A DNA stretch of 25,074 bases from Pseudomonadota bacterium (GTDB taxonomy: Bacteria; Desulfobacterota; JADFVX01), in assembly GCA_015222755.1 (NCBI GenBank), contig JADFVX010000096.1:1-25074 (forward strand). Direction: 5' to 3'. The notes under the pieces are model-generated. The model had not been told where the DNA came from. It searched no databases and saw nothing but the letters and a program-made list of their open reading frames with translations. The position numbers and the translations under genes are program-made. This document shows, piece after piece, positions 1-6,101 of the stretch (position 1 is the stretch's first letter; each line of letters opens with the position of its first letter).

Positions 1-1
1 G

Positions 2-331
2 GTAAATTTTATAGAGGCCGACCTTAAAACCTTTCCCCTCTCTGTAGAGTGCTACGATCTGATCATCAACTTTAACTACCTTGAAAGGGCACTTGCGCCT
101 AAGATGGTATCAGCACTGAAACCGGGAGGGGGGCTTCTTTTTGAGACCTTCACAGTAGACCAGAGGCAATTTGGCCCGCCCGGAAACGATGCCTACCTTC
201 TCCGAAAGGGAGAGCTTAAAGAAATTTTCAAAGATTTGGAAGCTCTTAGCTTCTGGGAAGGAGTGGTCACGGAAAGGGAGAAGAAAAAGGCTGTCGCCCG
301 GCTGCTGGCAATCAAGAGGGTTAAGGGCTAA
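2..331 (+). CDS. SAM-dependent methyltransferase, C-terminal part (5' truncated by window edge)
   Basis: The reading frame is open from base 2 to a TAA at 329-331, giving 109 residues of the C-terminal half of a class I methyltransferase. Visible family signs are the acidic post-III segment (EADLKTFPL), the strand carrying YDLIINFNYLER, the motif LKPGGGLLFETF, and a following GPPGND loop, as in TehB/Methyltransf_11/25 type small-molecule methyltransferases. The glycine-rich SAM motif I lies outside the window, so the start is not visible; the internal ATG at 104 falls in the middle of the fold and is not the true start. The substrate cannot be told. Its stop overlaps the stop of the convergent bpt gene by 4 nt, so the two genes form a tail-to-tail pair without room for a separate terminator. 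Confidence 0.8.
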   Translation, partial: VNFIEADLKTFPLSVECYDLIINFNYLERALAPKMVSALKPGGGLLFETFTVDQRQFGPPGNDAYLLRKGELKEIFKDLEALSFWEGVVTEREKKKAVARLLAIKRVKG

Positions 332-1023
332 GCTTCAGCAGTCTCCCATTTGCTGACTGCCCAGTCAAACCTCTCTCTCGGAAGAAAGTTTCCCTTGTAT
401 GTCATCCTGCCGCATCCTGCCACATAATAGCCAAGGTAGTAGTATTTGAGGCCCAACTTTTTTGCATGCTCTATCTCCTTGAGGACACTGAATGTCCCAA
501 GGCCAAGACTTGAGTAGTCCGTATCGTATACAAAATATACACTGCTCAGACAGTTGTTCCCCATATCCAGGAATCCGACTGCAAGCAACTCTCCTTCCAG
601 GTAGTATTCCGACTGGATCGAAGGGCAGGAAGGGGTGTAGAAGGTATGGATAAAGTCTTCCAGTGAGGTCTCATCACCGAACCTTTCACGGGAGTGTTTC
701 CGGTAGATCTCATAGACACGGCTGTTAAACTCTGGAGAGACAAAACGGACCTCCATATTACTATTTTTCCTGAGATTGCGGCGCTGACTCTTTGAGGGAC
801 TGAAGGTATCTGCCGGGATACGGATAGGAATGCACTCCCTGCACTCAGGGCAGGCAGGTCGGAAATAGTAGACTCCGAATTTTCTCCACCCTTCGGCAAG
901 AAGCCGGGCGATTTCCTCTCCCGTCAACCGGTGGGCAAAGAAGTACTCGAACTGTTTATTCTTATCCGTCAGGTATGGGCAGACCGACTGCTGATCAAGT
1001 TCTGGTTCTTTCAGTAGGATCAT
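328..1023 (-). CDS. bpt: Aspartate/glutamate leucyltransferase (Bpt / Ate family)
   Basis: This 231-residue protein belongs to the leucyl/arginyl-tRNA-protein transferase family, which transfers an amino acid from aminoacyl-tRNA to the N-terminal Asp or Glu of proteins and so feeds them to the N-degron (ClpS/ClpAP) pathway in the cytosol. The ATE_N domain occupies about residues 12-82, with CPYL at 15-18, FGVYYFRPAC and a Cys cluster C58/C61/C64 (CPECREC). The ATE_C domain covers about 100-225, with GFLDM, SSVYFVYD, the SLGLG turn, YYLGYYV and MTYKGNF. Full length matches bacterial Bpt (230-250 aa). ATG start at 1023 lies 8 nt after the pgi stop and has no clear Shine-Dalgarno, so it is probably translated from the glk-pgi-bpt message. 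Bpt versus arginyl specificity is inferred from bacterial origin and size, not from residues. Confidence 0.88.
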   Translation of the reverse strand: MILLKEPELDQQSVCPYLTDKNKQFEYFFAHRLTGEEIARLLAEGWRKFGVYYFRPACPECRECIPIRIPADTFSPSKSQRRNLRKNSNMEVRFVSPEFNSRVYEIYRKHSRERFGDETSLEDFIHTFYTPSCPSIQSEYYLEGELLAVGFLDMGNNCLSSVYFVYDTDYSSLGLGTFSVLKEIEHAKKLGLKYYYLGYYVAGCGRMTYKGNFLPRERFDWAVSKWETAEA

Positions 1024-1031
1024 GGAGGATA

Positions 1032-2342
1032 TTAGATCTTTTTACCCAGCAGCCTGAACATATTTCTCTTGTAGAACTCCACCCCCGGCTGGTCGAAGGG
1101 ATTGACGCCCAGAAGGTAGCCGGAGAGGGCCACGGAATATTCGAAAAAGTAGAAAAGCTCTCCCAGTGTCCGGGCAGACCTGTTTTTCAGTGATATTGTC
1201 ATGTTTGGGACACCACCGTCCCTGTGTGCCTCAGCAGTGCCCTGATATGCCTTTTCATTTACGTAGTCCAGTGTTTTACCGGCTATATAATTGAGGGCGT
1301 CTCCATCGTCTTCAAATTCGGGGACTGCCAGCTGCCTGTTGGAGCGTTCTACGGTTAGAAAGGTCTCAAAGATATTTCGCTGTCCCTCCTGTATCCACTG
1401 TCCCATTGAGTGCAGATCTGTGGTTAAATCAACAGATGCAGGGAAAATGCCCTGTCCTCCCTTGCCTTCACTTTCCCCCGCCAGCTGTTTCCACCACTCT
1501 GCTACATAGTGGAGTGAAGGATGGAAGCTCGATAGTATTTCTATCTGCTTTCCCTTTTCATAAAGTAGCTTGCGCGTGGCAGCATAGAGACAGGCAGGGT
1601 TTTCTTCAATATCATTTGTTTTACTTATACCTTCAAATGTTCTGGCACCCAGAATCATTTCGCTTATATCTATTCCAGCAACAGCTATGGGCAGCAGGCC
1701 GACGGGGGTCAGTACAGAGTACCTGCCGCCCACATCATCTGGTATGACAAAGCTCTTATAGCCTTCCTCATCAGCGACCTGTTTCAGGGCGCCCTTTGCC
1801 CTGTCAGTGGTGACTACTATCCTGTCTTTTGCCCCTTTTTTGCCATAGCGCTTTTCCATCATGGATTTTAAGATGCGGAAGGCTATGGCAGGCTCGGTAG
1901 TTGTTCCTGACTTTGATATTATATTGAGGCAAACCTGCCGGTCTTCCATTATGTCCAGAAGATCTGAGAGGTAGTCGGAGCTTATGTTCTGGCCTGCAAA
2001 ATAAACCTCCGGGGCCTTTCTTTTTGCCGGGACAAGCTGGTTGTTGAAGCTGTGCTTGCTGAATTCGATGGCTGCCCTTGCCCCCAGGTATGAGCCTCCT
2101 ATGCCGATGCTGATAAAGGCCTCAGCATTGCTGCGGATTTCACTGGCCGCTTCCTTTACTTCGTCTATCAGTTTTTCAGGTGTTGATGATGGCAGGTCGA
2201 GCCAGCCAAGGAAGTCACTGCCTGGGCCCGTCCTGTCTTGCAGGAGCTTGGCGGCAGCTTTTATATCACCGGCTATATTTTTGACTTCATAAGCCTTTAC
2301 GAAGGGCTCAAGCTTATCCGTTGACAGTCCGATCGCCGACAT
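1032..2342 (-). CDS. pgi: Glucose-6-phosphate isomerase
   Basis: Cytosolic aldose-ketose isomerase interconverting glucose 6-phosphate and fructose 6-phosphate in glycolysis/gluconeogenesis. The 436-residue length is that of the short bacterial class (Bacillus-type, about 450 aa) rather than the 550-aa enterobacterial class. Two SIS-fold domains are visible: the first has SIGIGGSYLGARA (near residue 77) and the phosphate-binding loop ISKSGTTTEPA; the second has GGRYSVLTPVGLLPIAVAG, LTTDLHSMGQWIQEG and the C-terminal signature FDQPGVEFYKRNMF. ATG start is preceded by a perfect AAGGAGG about 6 nt upstream. It follows glk by 63 nt and precedes bpt by 8 nt; pairing with glucokinase makes a two-step glucose entry module. 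Confidence 0.96.
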   Translation of the reverse strand: MSAIGLSTDKLEPFVKAYEVKNIAGDIKAAAKLLQDRTGPGSDFLGWLDLPSSTPEKLIDEVKEAASEIRSNAEAFISIGIGGSYLGARAAIEFSKHSFNNQLVPAKRKAPEVYFAGQNISSDYLSDLLDIMEDRQVCLNIISKSGTTTEPAIAFRILKSMMEKRYGKKGAKDRIVVTTDRAKGALKQVADEEGYKSFVIPDDVGGRYSVLTPVGLLPIAVAGIDISEMILGARTFEGISKTNDIEENPACLYAATRKLLYEKGKQIEILSSFHPSLHYVAEWWKQLAGESEGKGGQGIFPASVDLTTDLHSMGQWIQEGQRNIFETFLTVERSNRQLAVPEFEDDGDALNYIAGKTLDYVNEKAYQGTAEAHRDGGVPNMTISLKNRSARTLGELFYFFEYSVALSGYLLGVNPFDQPGVEFYKRNMFRLLGKKI

Positions 2343-2405
2343 TAAATCCTCCTTGATGAATACAAGCTATAATAATTATAATCAAACATACTCGGATGCC
2401 CCGCC

Positions 2406-3431
2406 TTATTGGCGTGGAGCATCATTTTCTAATTCATTAGAGAAAAGCATAATTCCTCTTGCCGCTGCACCTATTAGCCCCACATCTTCGTTTAAAATCG
2501 CATAAACAGGTATGTTTTTCAACAAACCGGAAAGGCGCCCTTTCCCCGTAAAACCTTCCATAAATAATCCGTTTTGCAAAAGCTTGATGATCTTGGGCGC
2601 TATTCCGCCGGCAAGATAGAGTCCGCCTGAAGGCAGAAATTTAAGGGCAAGATTACCCGCCTCAACACCGTATATACGAACAAACATCTCCAGTGACCTT
2701 CTGGAGAGAGAGTCCTTACCGGAAAGACCAAATTCGGAGATAAGAGCGGCAGGTTCACCTTCTGACAGCCTGGCAGTCAGCTCTTCTGTTTTTTCAGCAT
2801 AGCCTGATTCAGCAAAGTAGTTATATATATTGAAAAGGCCTTGGCCAGAGAGTATTTTTTCAAAGCTCACGTGGCCCTCCCTGGCAATAAGGTACTTCAG
2901 GAGGCCTATCTCTTCTTCATTGGTGGGTGAAAAACTGGAATGACCGCCTTCAGAGGGTATCACCTCGTAGGTCTTGCTGGATTGTGAAAAAAATGCCATT
3001 CCTTCGCCGAGCCCGGTCCCGGCCCCGATGATTGCTATGGGGCCTTCCCTGTCAAGGTAGCCCTTGTTTATAAGGGCAATATCCTCCTTTTGCAAGAGAG
3101 GGATCCCATAGGCTATGGCCTTAAAGTCATTGAGCAATTTTGCCTGGCGAAATTTAAAGCCTTCCTTAAGCAAAGATTCATCTACAGTCCATGGCAGGTT
3201 AGTCGTGTGGCACTCTCCACGGGTGACGGTTCCGGCAATGCCAAGAGAAATGACCGTAGACCCTGGGTCTATACCCTCCTCTTTGATATACTGGCCTATG
3301 AGGTCTTCCGCAGAAGCGTAGCTATTACTTGTATATCTCTTTTTCTGAAGCAGATTTATTTTGCCACCTTCGATCCTAGAAAGGGCAAGTGTCGTTTTTG
3401 TTCCACCAATGTCACCGGCAAGTAATTGCAT
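2406..3431 (-). CDS. glk: Glucokinase (Glk family)
   Basis: ATP-dependent phosphorylation of free glucose to glucose 6-phosphate, supplying the adjacent pgi. The 341-aa protein matches the E. coli-type Glk family rather than ROK repressors: phosphate loop AGDIGGTKTTLAL (D7, G9, G10), the LLNDFKAIAYGIPLL block with catalytic D102, IIGAGTGLGEG (about 135-144), the IPSEGGHSSFSP sugar-binding motif (E161, H164), GHVSFEKILSGQGL and the C-terminal adenosine motif GGLYLAGGI. No DNA-binding N-terminus and no ROK zinc motif are present. ATG start, first gene of the glk-pgi-bpt minus-strand unit, with a promoter candidate just upstream. ADP- or polyphosphate-dependent activity cannot be excluded from sequence. 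Confidence 0.92.
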   Translation of the reverse strand: MQLLAGDIGGTKTTLALSRIEGGKINLLQKKRYTSNSYASAEDLIGQYIKEEGIDPGSTVISLGIAGTVTRGECHTTNLPWTVDESLLKEGFKFRQAKLLNDFKAIAYGIPLLQKEDIALINKGYLDREGPIAIIGAGTGLGEGMAFFSQSSKTYEVIPSEGGHSSFSPTNEEEIGLLKYLIAREGHVSFEKILSGQGLFNIYNYFAESGYAEKTEELTARLSEGEPAALISEFGLSGKDSLSRRSLEMFVRIYGVEAGNLALKFLPSGGLYLAGGIAPKIIKLLQNGLFMEGFTGKGRLSGLLKNIPVYAILNEDVGLIGAAARGIMLFSNELENDAPRQ

Positions 3432-3469
3432 GGAGGAATTGACCTCTTTAGCTAAATATTGTTTGAGGG

Positions 3470-3499
3470 ATTATAAAGGCACCAAAATTCTTAGCGCAA
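3470..3499 (-). promoter_or_regulatory. Sigma70-like promoter candidate for glk-pgi-bpt
   Basis: On the minus strand TTGCGC (3499-3494) and a perfect TATAAT (3475-3470) are 18 nt apart. The predicted start of transcription lies about 30 nt before the glk ATG. The 139-nt gap 3432-3570 otherwise shows only AT-rich sequence; no clear GC-rich terminator hairpin follows the upstream PilZ-like gene. Confidence 0.5.
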
Positions 3500-3570
3500 A
3501 ATGAGTATAGTCTGGAGGGGCAGTTTTTTCAACTAAGGTAGTGTAAAAAAATATTATAAGACTTATTAAC

Positions 3571-4167
3571 TTATTTGGGAGCCGGCTTGTTAATCAAGCC
3601 GAAAAATTTTTCTCTGGCAACATCCATAGCCATCATATCCCTTGTATCTTTTAGTACAGAGCTTACGGTGTTCTCCCAGTGTTCATTCTCTACATGTACA
3701 CCATATTGATAAAGATTGTGCTGTTCCAAAAAACCTTCAAGCCTCATTGACAGGTTTTTGTCTGTCATGTCTACGCCCATGGATTTTAAGAGCCCTTTTT
3801 TTTCTTCAATCCTATCATAAGTTCTGACGGCTAAGAGCGCATTTTTTATGGTATCTTTGCCGGCCCGGTCTTTCAATTCTTCCAGTTTTTTGAATATAAG
3901 CGTATTAAGTATTGCATCGAGGCAGGCACGCTTGTCATCCTTCATAAAACACCAGACAATACTACCCTCAAACTGCTTGATATCTTTTTTGAAGGTCATG
4001 GAAATATCATTGATCTCCGCATCTATGAAAAAATTGAAACCCCTATCATTCCAGTCAAGCGCCCTGATTGACTTCCACTCATCACCAATCTTTACTCTCA
4101 CCTTTATTGAGGCATGGCTGTAACGTTTCTTTTTTCTTAAACTGGAGTAATCTATAGAGTCAGACAA
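3571..4167 (-). CDS. PilZ-like domain protein, function unknown
   Basis: A 198-residue soluble protein with no signal peptide or membrane segment. The N-terminal ~90 residues look like a divergent PilZ (c-di-GMP receptor) domain: a basic stretch RKKKRY at 10-15 stands where the RxxxR motif is expected, and LDWNDRGFNF resembles the D/N-x-S-x-x-G motif with Asn in place of Ser, followed by beta-rich sequence ending in GSIVWCF. The C-terminal ~110 residues are helical and charged and are not recognised. Binding of c-di-GMP is therefore uncertain. The start is a TTG at 4167 with GAAGG 6 nt upstream. It lies 59 nt after the rhodanese gene on the same strand and could be co-transcribed with it. A diguanylate cyclase is encoded at 22,615. 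Confidence 0.5.
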   Translation of the reverse strand: MSDSIDYSSLRKKKRYSHASIKVRVKIGDEWKSIRALDWNDRGFNFFIDAEINDISMTFKKDIKQFEGSIVWCFMKDDKRACLDAILNTLIFKKLEELKDRAGKDTIKNALLAVRTYDRIEEKKGLLKSMGVDMTDKNLSMRLEGFLEQHNLYQYGVHVENEHWENTVSSVLKDTRDMMAMDVAREKFFGLINKPAPK

Positions 4168-4226
4168 ATTATACCTTCAAAAATAAAACGTCTTACGTAA
4201 AACAGAGCTCTTTTTTAAGGGAAAAC

Positions 4227-4646
4227 CTACTTTGGTTCAAGAGGGTACTTTGCACTTACCCAGGCATTAAAGCCACCAAAAAGAGCTGTCACCTTTTGAA
4301 ATCCGAGTCTTTTAAGTATCACCGCCGCACGGGCGCTGGTTGCTTCACTCCTTCAGGTACAGTAGGTGACTATTTCACTCCCCATAGGGATTTCCATTGC
4401 TCGCTTTGCAATGTCCGGATACGGGATTCGCTTTGCACCTTTTATCTTTACCTTACTGTGTTCCCATGATGCACCTGTACGCACATCAATAATAACAATC
4501 TTATGGCCTTTATCAATCTTTGCCTTCAGGTCTTTAATGCTTGTCTTTCCTATAGCATTTACATCTTTCGCCATTATATTATCTGCCGCTGATACAGAAA
4601 GCGGTAGCAATAAAACAGTTAGCCCCATTATGATTTTTTTTAGCAT
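4227..4646 (-). CDS. Exported rhodanese-like sulfurtransferase with in-frame UGA, probable selenoprotein (Sec98)
   Basis: The 139-codon frame starts at ATG 4646 (AAGGAGG 7 nt upstream), has an in-frame TGA at 4355-4353 and ends at TAG 4229-4227. Residues 1-20 form a Sec signal peptide (KK, hydrophobic core, VSA|AD), so the mature protein should be periplasmic. It is one rhodanese domain: IVIIDVRT with WEHSKVKIKGAKRIPY before the active site, then YC-T-UGA-RSEATSARAA, and after it ILKRLGF, VTALFGGFNAW and a closing PLEPK. The downstream half is intact rhodanese in the same frame. The UGA falls two residues after the catalytic-loop Cys96, where related exported rhodaneses carry a second Cys (C-x-C-P-N-E-A-T-S-A, from memory). 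Sec98 is therefore the natural reading; a nonsense mutation or base-call error is the alternative. Its substrate (sulfur or selenium transfer, periplasmic thiol redox) is unknown. A standard caller would stop at residue 97. Confidence 0.75.
4315..4352 (-). promoter_or_regulatory. Candidate bacterial SECIS element after the rhodanese UGA
   Basis: Immediately 3' of the UGA, the mRNA can fold as AGU (4349-4347) with ACU (4317-4315), ACC (4340-4338) with GGU (4323-4321) and CGC (4335-4333) with GCG (4328-4326), closing a CCGU tetraloop that contains GU and lies about 21-24 nt after the UGA. That distance fits bacterial SECIS elements, whose apical loop sits roughly 16-37 nt downstream. The stem is interrupted by a 2x2 and a larger asymmetric internal loop, so the fold is only moderately convincing by eye. 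Confidence 0.4.
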
Positions 4647-4662
4647 TTAATGCCTCCTTGTT

Positions 4663-5136
4663 TTATTGAAGCTCATTTTTGAGAGCCTCCACTTTGCGAC
4701 TATAGTCCTCCCTGGGTATCCCCAAAAGGATAGAAGCAAAGTCTTCTGCCTCTTCTTTTTTAGCTATTTTCCCGTAGTTTATATTAACAATGACGTAAAG
4801 TGCAAGCATCACCGCATCGGCCTCTCTTTCCCTAAAGTTCTTGTCCAAAGTTATTATGTAGCTCTCGTCCAGTGCGTCATGGTCTCGTTCGACCTTTACC
4901 GCTTCATCTGGTGTCGAGTCATCTCCGGTAAAGACAATAGTTGTGGGAAAGCGAACTATCTCTGGATCTCCTATCAACTGCATCAGTTCATCCAGCTTTT
5001 CCATAGAAGGGTATTTAGCCCGGCCACGCCCGGCTACCATCTCAACATGGCCTCTCAGGCCATCTCTCAAGCGCTGGGAGTTCTTTTTCTTGTCATACTC
5101 AGGTGGTGTATTCATCATTTCCCTTTTAGATTTCAT
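4663..5136 (-). CDS. Conserved-looking hypothetical protein (157 aa)
   Basis: A soluble, highly charged protein with no signal peptide, membrane segment or motif that I recognise. The first ~40 residues are basic (MKSKRE, KKKNSQRLRDGLRGHVE), suggesting a disordered or nucleic-acid-contacting tail. The middle has a predicted beta strand (RFPTTIVFTGDD), and the C-terminal half looks helical (EADAVMLALYVIVNINYGKIAKKEEAEDFA). ATG at 5136 directly abuts the TGA of queD (TGAATG), so translation is probably coupled; an alternative start is the ATG at 5118. The rhodanese gene begins 16 nt after its stop. The tight packing supports a real gene in the yfcE-queD-rhodanese unit, but gives no function. 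Confidence 0.7.
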   Translation of the reverse strand: MKSKREMMNTPPEYDKKKNSQRLRDGLRGHVEMVAGRGRAKYPSMEKLDELMQLIGDPEIVRFPTTIVFTGDDSTPDEAVKVERDHDALDESYIITLDKNFREREADAVMLALYVIVNINYGKIAKKEEAEDFASILLGIPREDYSRKVEALKNELQ

Positions 5137-5505
5137 TCAATCTTCGTAATAAGAGGCAGCGGCATCATCGGTTTCCCACACAGTGATTTTTTTTAGTTTC
5201 ACGCTGTCGGGCAAATCCTTTTTAAGGCTGTCAAAGATATATTTTGCTATGTTTTCCGATGAAGGGTTCTGGGCCTTAAAGGCCGTGTGCTCATTCAGAT
5301 AGATATGGTCAAGGTCTCCTATTATAGTTCCACTCTTTTCTTTAAGCACATTAAAATCAACGGCCAGCCCTGTAGCATCAAGTTCTTTAGCCTCAACAAG
5401 GATGTCTATCTTCCAGTTGTGGCCATGCATTGCCTCACATGCCCCCTTGTAATCCCTAAGGTTGTGGGCAGAGGCAAACTCTGTCTTTATCATAACTTCA
5501 AACAT
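5137..5505 (-). CDS. queD: 6-carboxy-5,6,7,8-tetrahydropterin synthase / PTPS family (QueD)
   Basis: A 122-residue tunnelling-fold enzyme that converts 7,8-dihydroneopterin triphosphate to 6-carboxytetrahydropterin, the second step towards queuosine in tRNA. The three zinc-ligand histidines H14 (ASAHNL), H27 and H29 (MHGHNW) are present, with catalytic C23 four residues before H27, the D66-H67 pair (GDLDHIYLN), and the substrate-anchoring glutamate in VWETDDAAASYYE. Length matches QueD (about 120 aa). Start ATG 5505 has GGAG about 11 nt upstream. It sits 8 nt after yfcE and abuts the next gene. Other queuosine genes are not in the window, so a pterin-pathway role distinct from queuosine is possible. 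Confidence 0.88.
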   Translation of the reverse strand: MFEVMIKTEFASAHNLRDYKGACEAMHGHNWKIDILVEAKELDATGLAVDFNVLKEKSGTIIGDLDHIYLNEHTAFKAQNPSSENIAKYIFDSLKKDLPDSVKLKKITVWETDDAAASYYED

Positions 5506-5513
5506 ATCTGTTT

Positions 5514-5990
5514 TTACTCCAAATAAAATATTTTGTGGCTGATCTTGCCATTTTCCAGCTTCAGGAGGCCAACTCCCGTTCGTGTTCCCGGCCTTCTGTA
5601 TCCGACTGCGCCAGGATTGAAAAAGAATATGCCATATAATTGCTCGGCGTGTTGTTGGTGTGTATGGCCAAAGACAACTATATCCGGCTTTTCTCTATGT
5701 ATATCATTCATAACGGGCGGCAATGTGAGTCCTCTCTCGATGAAACGGTGAGTGAGATATAGCTTGATACCTGCTACAGTTATTATCTCCTTTTCTTTAA
5801 GGCGGCTCGTAAGTGGAAAAGAGTCAGTGTTGCCTGATACTGCCTTCACAGGAGCCAGTGTTTCAAGTTCTACAAGAACCGAATCACTGCCCACGTCTCC
5901 CGCATGAAGGATAAGGTCAACACCTTTAAGGCAGTCAAATGCGCCGGGGTGAATATGTCCGTGAGTGTCTGAAATTACGCCGATCTTCAT
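5514..5990 (-). CDS. YfcE/MJ0936-type metallophosphoesterase
   Basis: A 158-residue cytosolic calcineurin-like phosphoesterase of the small YfcE/MJ0936 class, which hydrolyses phosphodiesters in vitro with a two-metal centre. All metal motifs are visible: DTHGH (D8, H10), HAGDVG (D32), SGNTD with the bridging Asn, the isolated histidine of LTHRF, and FGHTHQQ near residue 110. FNPGAVGYRRPGTRTGVGLL is the characteristic C-terminal block (NPGS/A). The ATG start has no obvious Shine-Dalgarno; a promoter candidate lies 28-56 nt upstream, making this the first gene of the yfcE-queD-hypothetical-rhodanese unit. The physiological substrate is unknown for the family. Confidence 0.88.
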   Translation of the reverse strand: MKIGVISDTHGHIHPGAFDCLKGVDLILHAGDVGSDSVLVELETLAPVKAVSGNTDSFPLTSRLKEKEIITVAGIKLYLTHRFIERGLTLPPVMNDIHREKPDIVVFGHTHQQHAEQLYGIFFFNPGAVGYRRPGTRTGVGLLKLENGKISHKIFYLE

Positions 5991-6017
5991 ATTGTTTTGT
6001 GAAATAATTAAGAGTTA

Positions 6018-6046
6018 ATGATAACTGCTTTTTCCCAGCCCAACAA
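6018..6046 (-). promoter_or_regulatory. Sigma70-like promoter candidate for yfcE unit
   Basis: On the minus strand TTGTTG (6046-6041) and TATCAT (6023-6018) are separated by exactly 17 nt, placing transcription start about 20 nt before the yfcE ATG. It lies directly next to the groEL terminator, so the downstream genes need their own promoter. Confidence 0.45.
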
Positions 6047-6050
6047 TAAA

Positions 6051-6081
6051 AAAAGCCCGGCCATTTTCTGGCCGGGCTTTT
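6051..6081 (-). terminator. Bidirectional rho-independent terminator after groEL
   Basis: A 13-bp perfect inverted repeat (6051-6063 with 6069-6081; core GCCCGGCCA/TGGCCGGGC) encloses a 5-nt loop and is flanked by A and T runs on both sides. It ends the groES-groEL message 20 nt after the groEL stop. Confidence 0.92.
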
Positions 6082-6101
6082 TGAACAATAAATCTGGCAG
6101 A

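Noticed and set aside
4353..4646. Rhodanese as a complete 97-residue protein ending at the TGA, or as a simple pseudogene
   Set aside because: The frame after the TGA is intact, without any further stop until a natural C-terminus, and the TGA replaces a redox-active position. A random nonsense mutation is possible but less likely.
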